Positions 34,895 through 42,978 of a DNA stretch of 64,000 bases are shown here, in pieces. The stretch is from Barnesiella sp. An22 (GTDB lineage Bacteria > Bacteroidota > Bacteroidia > Bacteroidales > Barnesiellaceae): NCBI RefSeq assembly GCF_002159975.1, contig NZ_NFJR01000013.1:21559-85558 (forward strand), read 5' to 3'. Positions within the stretch are counted from its first letter, which is position 1; every line of letters begins with the position of its first letter. Made by a program: the position numbers and the translations under genes. The notes under the pieces were generated by a model. That model saw nothing but the letters and a program-made list of their open reading frames with translations. It did no database searches and was not told the origin of the DNA.

Positions 34895-37093
34895 TTAAAT
34901 ATTTTTATAAGTTTGACGTATCTCTCCGATGTATTGCTTGTAGAGCTCCTCGATGATGGCAATGGAATCGCCCGAGGGGCCTTCGTCGTATGTCTTGTCG
35001 CTGGTTACCCACGCCTTTTCCAGACCGAAGTAGTCGGGCTCCCGGGCAGGCTCCCCTTTCAGCAGAGCCAGCTTGTAGTTGACCCAAGCCTCCCATCGGG
35101 GCAGGTAGAGGTCGCGCATGAGGCCGCCCCACTCCTTGTGGGCATAGTCGTGCAGTTCTGAATCGTAATCGGTCCAGGTGGTAATCTGTCGTTTGGCATT
35201 GGCCACGAACTGCGCCTTTTCCTGGGGATTGGTACCGGCCTTTTCGGCTTCGCCTATCCAGGTGCCCACATAAAATTCCTTGCGGGTGGAGAGCAGCCGG
35301 TCGTCGTCGCGGATGATGTCGAGCATCCGGGCCGACAGGCGGGTGAACCGGGGGGCATCGTGGTGTTGGAAGGCAGCTACCGCCTGGCGATGCAACGCTT
35401 TCAGATAGTCGCTCAATACCTGGCGGGTCAGGTCTACCAGGTCGTAGCGGTAGGTGTCGCTGTTACGGAACTTGTTGCGCGAGGCATACATCGTTTCCCA
35501 GGCGGTCACCACCTGGTCGGGATCGTAGAATATTTCGGCATTGCCCCAGGCCGATACGTGTTTGATGGTATCGGCGGGTCGCGCACAGATGTACGACTCT
35601 ACGGGGCCGCCGGTCTCGTTGTGACACTCATAGATGGTATGGGCGAGAATCTCCCAGGCCTGGTCGCAGGCCGAGTCGGGTTGTCCATATCGGTAGAGAG
35701 CATACTCTTTGAGCCATTCGTCTACGTTCAGGCTGTCTTCCCGCCAGGCCATGTCGTAGACCATATCGTATACGACAGGAATGGTTCCTATACCTTCGGG
35801 GGCTGCACCTATGCCGCACAGGTTTTTCCCCAGCGGGTGGTGTTTGGCGAATACGGGGCCCGAAGCATAACTGCTCATCTTGCCGTGCAGCCCGGTCTTG
35901 CCGCCGAAGTTGGGCAGGGCGCACCAGATCCAGTTGTGGTACATGTGCCCTTCGGGTTTATAGAACATCGAACTGGGTATGCCTCCCCATTGAGGCCGTT
36001 CGCAGGCCATCAGGTCGAGAATGATGGCATCGCCCTGTTTCAGCCCCTCCATGAGGCTGGGCATGGGGTTGTGTTGCCAGCCTTGCAGAATCCACACGGC
36101 CTTGGGCGAGATGCGTCGCATGGCCTGCAGTATCTTTGTGGCAGCCGCTTTCACGTCGATGCCTTCGGTCTGCCCGCCTTCGTGGAAGGGGTCACCGGCA
36201 AAGTAGAGGGCATCGCCGAAGAGTCTTTTCTGCTCGGCGTAGTAGATGTCGGCTATCGAGTCGAACAGCGGGTCGTTGGGGTCGAGGAAGGCGGGCCGCT
36301 GATAGGTGCACCACTCGCCCTGCTCGAGAATGTGTGCTTGGGGAAATTTCTCTTTCAGACTGTTGGGTACCATGCCGTAGAAGCCCTGGAATACGGGTTG
36401 CATGCCCAGCTCGCGCATGCGGCGCAGCATCTTCTTTTGCAGGTCGGTCTGTCGGTCGATAAAGGCTTGCGAAACCGGTCCGCCGAACCCCTCGAGGTTG
36501 CCCATCAGCCACCAGGCTTCGTACCCGGCACCGGGAAGAAAGGCGAAGATTTCGTCGTCGGTATATCCCAGACGCTTGAGGGTATTTTGCCAGACGGCAT
36601 ATTGGCTGTTGACGGCCATGAGCGGCAGGTTGATGCCTTGAAGAGCCATGCGATCTATCTCCTGTTCCCACTCTTCCCAGCCCCAAAAAGCCATGGAATA
36701 GCTGTATGTGCAATAATTGAGGTAGTATCTGAAGGGCTGTGAGGCTTCGATGCGTAGGGGCGAAGCAATCCGGGGCAATGTGTCGGGTATGCCCGAGAGG
36801 TTGTTGCCGCACCAGGAGACAGACGCATGGCAGTAGTGGCGGAGGTAGTGGTTGAGACCTCGCGCCATGGAGACACCATTATTTCCTTGAATCTCTATTT
36901 GGTCTCCGTGTTGTTTCAGTTCGAAGTAGTCGTTTTCGGCCGGCACGAGTGTGAAGATGAAATCCTTTTCGTGACCCGGAACCAGGCGCCCGGCCAGCTG
37001 TTGGGCCGAACGTTCATAATCGGGATTTTGCCCGCAGGAGAGCAGCCCCAGAAGCAGGGCTGCCCATAGAAATATCGTGATGTGTTTTGTCAT
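34895..37093 (-). CDS. GH89 alpha-N-acetylglucosaminidase lipoprotein
   Basis: This homologue of lysosomal NAGLU has 732 residues and removes terminal alpha-GlcNAc. The signal ends in LLSC (Cys20), so it is a lipoprotein. The family order is complete: N-terminal domain, then the barrel with WGWEEWEQEIDRMALQGIN, DPFHEGG (E305), WCALPNFGGKTGLHG and APEGI (E433). E305 and E433 align by motif with the human catalytic Glu pair (E316 and E446, from memory). Alpha-GlcNAc caps occur on gastric-type mucin O-glycans and in heparan. Genes flank it at 85 nt on both sides. Confidence 0.94.
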   Translation of the reverse strand: MTKHITIFLWAALLLGLLSCGQNPDYERSAQQLAGRLVPGHEKDFIFTLVPAENDYFELKQHGDQIEIQGNNGVSMARGLNHYLRHYCHASVSWCGNNLSGIPDTLPRIASPLRIEASQPFRYYLNYCTYSYSMAFWGWEEWEQEIDRMALQGINLPLMAVNSQYAVWQNTLKRLGYTDDEIFAFLPGAGYEAWWLMGNLEGFGGPVSQAFIDRQTDLQKKMLRRMRELGMQPVFQGFYGMVPNSLKEKFPQAHILEQGEWCTYQRPAFLDPNDPLFDSIADIYYAEQKRLFGDALYFAGDPFHEGGQTEGIDVKAAATKILQAMRRISPKAVWILQGWQHNPMPSLMEGLKQGDAIILDLMACERPQWGGIPSSMFYKPEGHMYHNWIWCALPNFGGKTGLHGKMSSYASGPVFAKHHPLGKNLCGIGAAPEGIGTIPVVYDMVYDMAWREDSLNVDEWLKEYALYRYGQPDSACDQAWEILAHTIYECHNETGGPVESYICARPADTIKHVSAWGNAEIFYDPDQVVTAWETMYASRNKFRNSDTYRYDLVDLTRQVLSDYLKALHRQAVAAFQHHDAPRFTRLSARMLDIIRDDDRLLSTRKEFYVGTWIGEAEKAGTNPQEKAQFVANAKRQITTWTDYDSELHDYAHKEWGGLMRDLYLPRWEAWVNYKLALLKGEPAREPDYFGLEKAWVTSDKTYDEGPSGDSIAIIEELYKQYIGEIRQTYKNI

Positions 37094-37178
37094 GCGTGTA
37101 TGGTTTCTTATGTATCGGGTTTAAAGTCTTTCCGGTTCGGGGGCCTCTCCTGCCGAGAGTCCGTTGCCCGGCCCTTCG

Positions 37179-38018
37179 TTATTTGCAGATGATGTCGACG
37201 AATATGGGATAGTGGTCCGAGACATGGGCCAGGTCTACCTTCTCGCCGTCGATTTCAAGCGTCCGTACAATGTGAGTATCGACGATTTTTATCTTCTTCC
37301 GGTTCTTTTTGCTCAGCAGAATGAAATCGATGAGTCCGCCGTCGTCGGCACGGCCGGGAATGGAGCTGCCCACGGTGTCGCTGGCAATGACAAAATCACG
37401 GGCAAATACGGGGAAAGAGTATCCGCCTCCGCTCCATCGGAACGAGTCGTTCAGGTCGCCGGCCACGAATACGGGCTTGTCCATTTCGCGGGCATCGTTG
37501 CAGATGATTTTGGCTCCCTGTTTGCGCTTCTCGTTGTGCAGGTCGGAGTGGGTGGCGATGAAGACAAACTTGTCGAGTTCGATTTCAACCGCAGCCCGAC
37601 CTTCATCGCCGGGCAGGTAGGCTACATAGCGGCTTTTGACCGGCAGGTTTTTCTTCACCAGTGCTCCGCAGCCTATGCTGCCGTTTTTGTCGAAGGGTTG
37701 GGCATTGCCATAGAAGTCGGCATAGTCGAGACCCGTGCTTTGGGCGATGTCGCGCAACAAATAGCGGTTGCCCCGGCCTTGCGATGCGCTGTCGAGTTCC
37801 TGCAGCGAAATGATGTCGGCATTGAGAGCCCGGATGACGCGCCCCAGATTGACGATGTTGCTGTCGTTCATTACGCCCGGGTTGCCGCCACCTTTGCCGT
37901 AGTGGGTGTTGTAGGTAAGCAGTCGTATGACCCCGGGGGCTTTGGGGTAGGTTTGTGCGTCGACCGAGCATACGCTCGTGAGAACCAAAAGAATGAAGAG
38001 AGTTAGCACCTTTTGCAT
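37179..38018 (-). CDS. Secreted endonuclease/exonuclease/phosphatase (EEP) family enzyme 1
   Basis: This 279-residue secreted protein has a signal peptide (MQKVLTLFILLVLTSVCSVDAQ). The EEP (DNase I-like) fold motifs are complete: RLLTYNTHYG, the metal Glu in ISLQELDS, GDLNDS and the catalytic SDHYP at the end. The family includes nucleases, sphingomyelinases and inositol-phosphate phosphatases. Its N-terminus is nearly identical to the second EEP protein at 40302-41390. Its place in a glycan locus suggests a phosphodiester substrate on the glycan or lipid, but this is inference. Confidence 0.85.
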   Translation of the reverse strand: MQKVLTLFILLVLTSVCSVDAQTYPKAPGVIRLLTYNTHYGKGGGNPGVMNDSNIVNLGRVIRALNADIISLQELDSASQGRGNRYLLRDIAQSTGLDYADFYGNAQPFDKNGSIGCGALVKKNLPVKSRYVAYLPGDEGRAAVEIELDKFVFIATHSDLHNEKRKQGAKIICNDAREMDKPVFVAGDLNDSFRWSGGGYSFPVFARDFVIASDTVGSSIPGRADDGGLIDFILLSKKNRKKIKIVDTHIVRTLEIDGEKVDLAHVSDHYPIFVDIICK

Positions 38019-38063
38019 AACTTTGAGAATTAAATAGTTGTAATGTGTGAATATAATCGGTGT

Positions 38064-38969
38064 TTATCGTACCTGTATTTTCCGGGTCGACTTGAGGCTT
38101 TTGACCAGATAGGTGCCAGGAGCCATGTCGAGGTTGCTGATTCCGGCCGGCAGGTCATACTCGGCCACGCAGACTCCGTCGGGGGTATATATGGAGAGGT
38201 GGTCGGCTGCCTGGGTTTTGACGTGAATGACCGACTTCCCTCCCCAGACTTCTATATCCGGGTCGTCGGCTGTCTGGGTGGCTATGCTGCTACCGGCCAT
38301 AGCCTGTTCGATTGCGGCCTCGACGAGCGGAGCCATCACGGCATATCCGGCTTCGTTTGGGTGGACTCCGTCGCCTACCGAGTATTCCACTTTCAGAGCT
38401 TTGAAGGGGTTGACCATCGGCGTGTAGAAGTCGACGCAGGGATAGCCGTGAGCATCGGCATACTCTTTGATCCATTGGTTGAGGTCTATAATGTCTTGAC
38501 GGGGATCTACATCGGGGGCCCAGCCGTAACTGTATGCAGGCAGCAGCTGGCACATGACCACTTTGATGCCGTTGGCCGTGGCGATTTCGGCCATCGACGA
38601 GAGATTGTCTTCGATCATTTCGAGGGTCGAGGGTCCCGTGTTGCCGGCAATATCGTTGGTGCCGCCCAGAATGACCACGACGCTGGGATTCAGATGCACG
38701 ACATCCTGTTTGAAGCGGATAAGCATTTGCGGGGTCGTTTGTCCCGAAATACCCCGGCAGACGTATGAGCCTGCAAAAAATTCGGGGCAGGTGCTCTCCC
38801 AGCGTTCGAATATGGAGTTACCCATGAAGACTACCCGCGAAGGGTCTTCTTCTCCGGCCAGCAGGGCCTGGTTGGCCTCTTGATACCGGGCGAGTTCGGC
38901 CCAGTCCTGAGCAAAGGCCGAGAGGGTCAGGGCTTGTAGTAAAACGGAAAGTATAAGTATCTTTTTCAT
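38064..38969 (-). CDS. Secreted SGNH/GDSL hydrolase with T9SS-like tail
   Basis: This 301-residue protein has a signal peptide ending AFAQ. SGNH blocks are visible: VFMGNSIFERW (block I, Ser), RGISGQTTPQM (Gly), LGGTNDIAGN (Asn) and DGVHPNEAGY (Asp and His). The last roughly 65 residues resemble a type IX sorting domain (LSIYTPDGVCVAEYDLPAG, ending in RKIQVR). It is probably a carbohydrate esterase removing acetyl groups. It is only 4 nt downstream of the esterase gene, so the two are coupled. Confidence 0.87.
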   Translation of the reverse strand: MKKILILSVLLQALTLSAFAQDWAELARYQEANQALLAGEEDPSRVVFMGNSIFERWESTCPEFFAGSYVCRGISGQTTPQMLIRFKQDVVHLNPSVVVILGGTNDIAGNTGPSTLEMIEDNLSSMAEIATANGIKVVMCQLLPAYSYGWAPDVDPRQDIIDLNQWIKEYADAHGYPCVDFYTPMVNPFKALKVEYSVGDGVHPNEAGYAVMAPLVEAAIEQAMAGSSIATQTADDPDIEVWGGKSVIHVKTQAADHLSIYTPDGVCVAEYDLPAGISNLDMAPGTYLVKSLKSTRKIQVR

Positions 38970-38973
38970 TGTA

Positions 38974-40263
38974 TTATTGGTTTTTCAGTGGAACTTCGTA
39001 CAGCCATTTCAAGATGGCCTCTTCGACTTGGGGCAGACATTCGTAGTCGGGATAGAATCCGAATCCGTGACCGCCCGAGGGCAGTGTAATCAGTTGTGCG
39101 GGAATGTTCTGGGCTTGCAGTCCCTCGACATAGCGTATGGCGTTCTGTATCTTCACCCCGTTGTCGTCGGCCGCATGGAAGAGCAGGGCCGGCGGAGTTT
39201 GCGGGGTGATGAGCAGTTCGGGCGAGCAGGCCCGGCACATCTCCGGCGTGGGCGAGGTGCCCAACAGGTTGTTGCGGCTGCCTTCGTGCACATAGGGCTC
39301 TTCGGTCATGGTGATGACCGGGTAGAAGAGTATGGAGAAGTCGGGACGCGATTCGCCCCGTTTTTCGGGCAGTGCTACGTCGATGTCGTCGTGGTTGAAT
39401 GCCGTCGATACGAATGCAGCCAGGTGTCCGCCGGCCGAGAAGCCGATGACTCCCACGTGATTGGGGTCGGACTGTATCGAGTAGTGGTTCTCTTTGAGGT
39501 AGCGGATGCCTTGTTGTGCGTCGCTGAGCGGGATTTCGGGGTGACCCGAGGGGAAAGCATAGTAGAGTACGGCGGCTACGAATCCCTGTTCTTTGAACCA
39601 TTGTGCTACCAGGCTGCCTTCGTGGTAGGTGGCTACCGTCTTGTAGCTGCCGCCGGGGCAGATGAGCACGGCCGGGGCGGGCGCTGTCTGGATGTCGGGG
39701 CGATAGACAATAATCTGGGGATTCTGGATATTTCCCAGGTTGTTGCCGTCCCAGTAGGGTTCGCCCGAGAGCCATTGGGCGAAGGGGTCACCGTCGGGCC
39801 ACAGGAATATCTCTTCGGGTTCGTTGCTCTTTTGACGGTAGACGAAGGTGCCTGTGAGGGTGATGTCCCCTTCGAACCGGCACTGGTCAAAGAGCAGGGT
39901 GGGGCGGCCGTTCTGATAGGACGAGGTGCGGGCCGTCCCGCCGGTCCATTTGCCCTGACGGGTGGAGCCGTCGTGCGACACGGTGATGTAAGAGGGGATA
40001 AGGTCAAGCCCTCCCCGAGGCTGTATCTTTTCTTGAAAGTAGACGGTTACATAGGTGGGTGTAGCCTCTTGAGACGCTTGTATGGCGGTTTGAAAAACCG
40101 AGCTGCCTTCTCGCACCTCGCCTATGTTGTCTTGTGTGTATGACGTCTGGTTTATCGTTATTCCTGTGGGGGTGGCAGAGGCTTCGGAATTGCTCTTTTG
40201 GCAGGCCGGTAAGGAACAAGAGATAGCCAGAAGTCCACATAGTATGGATTTCGAATAAGTCAT
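38974..40263 (-). CDS. Lipoprotein alpha/beta-hydrolase esterase (acetyl-xylan-esterase-like)
   Basis: This 429-residue predicted lipoprotein has a lipobox LPAC at the end of its signal (MTYSKSILCGLLAIS onward). An N-terminal beta-rich region of about 160 residues is not recognised. The alpha/beta-hydrolase domain then shows the oxyanion region CPGGSYKTV, nucleophile GFSAGGHLA, acid AADDNG and GGHGFG. It resembles BD-FAE/AXE-type carbohydrate esterases. In the locus it could deacylate the incoming glycan. Confidence 0.85.
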   Translation of the reverse strand: MTYSKSILCGLLAISCSLPACQKSNSEASATPTGITINQTSYTQDNIGEVREGSSVFQTAIQASQEATPTYVTVYFQEKIQPRGGLDLIPSYITVSHDGSTRQGKWTGGTARTSSYQNGRPTLLFDQCRFEGDITLTGTFVYRQKSNEPEEIFLWPDGDPFAQWLSGEPYWDGNNLGNIQNPQIIVYRPDIQTAPAPAVLICPGGSYKTVATYHEGSLVAQWFKEQGFVAAVLYYAFPSGHPEIPLSDAQQGIRYLKENHYSIQSDPNHVGVIGFSAGGHLAAFVSTAFNHDDIDVALPEKRGESRPDFSILFYPVITMTEEPYVHEGSRNNLLGTSPTPEMCRACSPELLITPQTPPALLFHAADDNGVKIQNAIRYVEGLQAQNIPAQLITLPSGGHGFGFYPDYECLPQVEEAILKWLYEVPLKNQ

Positions 40264-40301
40264 AATGTCCGTGTTAAAGAACGTATGGCCGAACGGCTAC
40301 A

Positions 40302-41390
40302 CTACAGCTTGATGATTCGAGCTTTATGGCTTTTTCCTTGAGCCGAAGTCTCTACAATGTAAATGCCTTTTGCCAGACTCGAGAGGTCGACGGTGCGAAT
40401 ATCCGTGCCTTTGAGTTGCAGTTGCTTTTGTCCGGTCAGCGAATAGATGTTTACTTGTTCTACGGGGGTGTCACTCTCGATGTTCAGCTGGTCCTGTACA
40501 TACGTAGGATAGAGTTTTACCTCTTGAGCGGCAGTGGTATTTTCGATAGCGCTCAATCCCGGCACTTCGATGTCGACAAATACGGGGTAGTGATCCGATA
40601 TGGAGGCCAGATCGACGACAGAACCCTCTATTTTCAATTCTCTTACGATATGGGTATCGACAATCTTGATACCCGAGTCTTTGTAATCGTGGTACAGGAT
40701 ATAGTCGATGAGACCGTTGTTGTCGGTACGTCCCGGAATGGTATTCCCTTCGGTATCGCTGGCGATGGTATATTTGGTGAGCAGCGTGGGAAATGCGATA
40801 CCGCCTTGTCCCCAACGGTGCGAGTCGTTCATGTCGCCGGCCAGGAACGACGGTTTGCGTATGTAGTCCAGTTCGTTGATAAGGGTATTGGCGCTCATGA
40901 TACGCAGATTGTCGTCCAGATCGAGGTGAGTGCAGAAGAAAACGAACTGGTCAAAGTCGATTCGCATGGCGCAACGCTCTTCAATCGAGCCACCCAGCGA
41001 AATAAGTTTTACTTTGCTGATGGGCAAATTGGGTTTTACCAGTACGCCCGGACCCACTTTCCCTCCGTCCAATTTGCAGAGACCTCCGAATATGGGAGTG
41101 TAGGGAATGTCGGTATAGTCGGTGATTTGCTGTAACAAGTTTCTGCGATTACGTCCATTCATGGCACTGTCCAACTCTTGCAGGGCAACCACGTCGGCAT
41201 CGAGAGCCTCGATGACCAGAGCAACACGGCGGGTATTGTAGTCGTCGATTGAACCCGGATCGCCACCTCCCTTGCAGTAGTGGGTGTTGTAGGTCAGTAA
41301 TCGGATTACTCCGGGAGCTTTGGGATAGGTTTGAGCATCGAGCCCGAACAGGAAACAGCAAACGAAAAAGAGAAGGACAAATTTTTTCAT
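40302..41390 (-). CDS. Secreted EEP-family enzyme 2 with T9SS-like tail
   Basis: This paralogue of the EEP gene at 37179 has about 362 residues from the ATG at 41390 (MKKFVLLFFVCCFLFGLDAQ). The EEP motifs are present: RLLTYNTHYC, VALQELDS, GDMNDS and SDHYP. It differs by a C-terminal type IX-like sorting domain (EVKLYPTYVQDQLNI, ending KARIIKL). The two paralogues share the stretch TYPKAPGVIRLLTYNTHY just after the signal. One copy would be cell-surface or secreted by T9SS and the other periplasmic or released. The substrate is unknown. Confidence 0.85.
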   Translation of the reverse strand: MKKFVLLFFVCCFLFGLDAQTYPKAPGVIRLLTYNTHYCKGGGDPGSIDDYNTRRVALVIEALDADVVALQELDSAMNGRNRRNLLQQITDYTDIPYTPIFGGLCKLDGGKVGPGVLVKPNLPISKVKLISLGGSIEERCAMRIDFDQFVFFCTHLDLDDNLRIMSANTLINELDYIRKPSFLAGDMNDSHRWGQGGIAFPTLLTKYTIASDTEGNTIPGRTDNNGLIDYILYHDYKDSGIKIVDTHIVRELKIEGSVVDLASISDHYPVFVDIEVPGLSAIENTTAAQEVKLYPTYVQDQLNIESDTPVEQVNIYSLTGQKQLQLKGTDIRTVDLSSLAKGIYIVETSAQGKSHKARIIKL

Positions 41391-41412
41391 AATCGACAAT
41401 CTGTTTTTATTT

Positions 41413-41452
41413 AATGACAGGCAAAATACGTAAAAATATTTTGCCTGTCATT
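41413..41452. terminator. 16-bp hairpin between the T9SS protein gene and EEP 2
   Basis: A perfect 16-bp stem (41413-41428 with 41437-41452) and an 8-nt A-rich loop. There is no clear U tract on the minus strand, so it may stabilise or process mRNA rather than end it. Confidence 0.7.
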
Positions 41453-41469
41453 GTGCTTAGGAGATAAAA

Positions 41470-42756
41470 TTATTTCTTGATGAATTTAGCCGTCGTGTTA
41501 CCTTCGGTCGTCGAGAGTTTTACCAGATACATACCGGGAGTGAGGTCGGCGATGTCGATGGTCTGAACGCCGGCTTCGATATTCTTCACGCAGGCACCGG
41601 CAAGCGAGTAGATTTGGGCGCCCAGAACTTCGGCACCTTCGATGGTCAGGTAATCATCGGCCGGGTTGGGACCAACTTTTACCGTAGCTTTTTGGGCGTT
41701 CTCGATACCCGAGTATTCGCTGACAACCTTTACAAATACCGTGTTGAGTGAAAGTTGAGGATAGGCCTCGTTAATCATCTCGCAGCGATACTCTTTGCCT
41801 ACGTGCGACTCGTCGAAGCAGAACCAGCCTTCTACGGCGTCGGTCGGTTCGATTACATTACCGTCGAGGTCTTTCCAGGTGTAGATGGTCATGTAGCCGT
41901 CGATGTCATATTCGCCCGAGAGGTCAATGTCTTCGTCGACCATAATCTCGTATTCACCGTCGGCATTCATGTAACCGATAGGCATACCGCCGCGGGCATT
42001 CCATTGCAGCTTGTAACCCGATGTGAGTCTTTCGCCGGTAATGGGGTGGTTGGGGATGGTCGAGAAGGTGTACATGTTGTCTTCGAGGTTGAGCAACCAG
42101 TCGAGGAATTCGGTTTGGCGGCAGTTGTTGCAGATGAACGAAGATTCGTCGGTGAATGCGTTGCGATAACCGGCCAACTGACGGCATTTACCGTTCGAGT
42201 CGCTCAGGTCGAGATTGGTCAGTTGCAGGTTGCGGCGTACGTGCAGGTAGCAGTCCATATCTTCGTTGGTCATTTGGATTTTCACCTTTTCCATTTGTGT
42301 GCCCGAGATGTGAACCACCGTAGCCTTACAGTCCATCAACGTGAACGAACCTTTCAGGTTGGCTACACCGGCGATGGCAGGATACCATTGGTTATCTCCT
42401 TCGGTTGTAGTCCAGGTAAGACCGCTGGTCTTTCCGTTGAAGGGAGCCGATGCGTTCACGCATACACCGAATACGGTTTCGGAATATCCCGAAGAATAGG
42501 CTCTCCAGATTACACCTTCGGAGTTTTTCCAGGTGTTCATGTCGTCCCACGAGAAGCCTTCGCGGTTTACATCGATGCCCAGAGCTTCGGCATTGCATTT
42601 GCCTTCGATGGCCGACGGTTGTTTGAAGAATGCAGCGTATGCGGCTGTTTCTTCAGGATCGAAGTTCCAAGTATCTTCGCTGAAACCCGGGAGGGCACAA
42701 CAGCACAGGAACGCAGCTACAAGAGCTTTTTTACCAGATAGAGTAAACTTTTTCAT
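41470..42756 (-). CDS. Secreted protein of unknown function with T9SS sorting domain
   Basis: From the chosen start (42756, MKKFTLSGKKALVAAFLCC) this is a 428-residue secreted protein. The ORF extends 57 codons upstream through AT-rich intergenic sequence, which is unlikely to be coding. The middle part has LRR-like strands (YLHVRRNLQLTNLDLSDSNG, about 190-210) and a cysteine pair in FICNNCRQ. The last roughly 70 residues form a clear type IX sorting domain: VKVGPNPADDYLTIEGA, IYSLAGACVKNI, LTPGMYLVKLS and end KFIKK. It lies next to SusD and may be a surface glycan-binding protein in the SusE/F position; this is inference. Confidence 0.75.
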   Translation of the reverse strand: MKKFTLSGKKALVAAFLCCCALPGFSEDTWNFDPEETAAYAAFFKQPSAIEGKCNAEALGIDVNREGFSWDDMNTWKNSEGVIWRAYSSGYSETVFGVCVNASAPFNGKTSGLTWTTTEGDNQWYPAIAGVANLKGSFTLMDCKATVVHISGTQMEKVKIQMTNEDMDCYLHVRRNLQLTNLDLSDSNGKCRQLAGYRNAFTDESSFICNNCRQTEFLDWLLNLEDNMYTFSTIPNHPITGERLTSGYKLQWNARGGMPIGYMNADGEYEIMVDEDIDLSGEYDIDGYMTIYTWKDLDGNVIEPTDAVEGWFCFDESHVGKEYRCEMINEAYPQLSLNTVFVKVVSEYSGIENAQKATVKVGPNPADDYLTIEGAEVLGAQIYSLAGACVKNIEAGVQTIDIADLTPGMYLVKLSTTEGNTTAKFIKK

Positions 42757-42928
42757 AAGTAAAAATTTTTGAGTTAATGATATGGAAATGTGTTTTTTGA
42801 TATTTCGATATGTTTTTGTGTGTTCAATAAGATGACAGATATTTGGCGGGAGAGGGTAGTCGGTAAATGTAAAAAAAGTGTATTTGGCATTTTTTTCTTT
42901 TCGTCCCGACTCGGGTCGATAGAGCAAT

Positions 42929-42961
42929 CAGATACCGGGAGTTTTTCTCTCCCGGTATCTG
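42929..42961. terminator. Hairpin after susD
   Basis: A perfect 13-bp stem (42929-42941 with 42949-42961) and a 7-nt loop, 18 nt after the SusD stop. No U tract on the minus strand. It likely separates the SusCD transcript from downstream genes or sets their ratio. Confidence 0.75.
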
Positions 42962-42978
42962 AGCATTATCTCAATCGT

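Noticed and set aside
42757..42927. A 57-residue extension of the T9SS-domain protein
   Set aside because: It lies in AT-rich intergenic sequence, and the ATG at 42756 gives a proper signal peptide.
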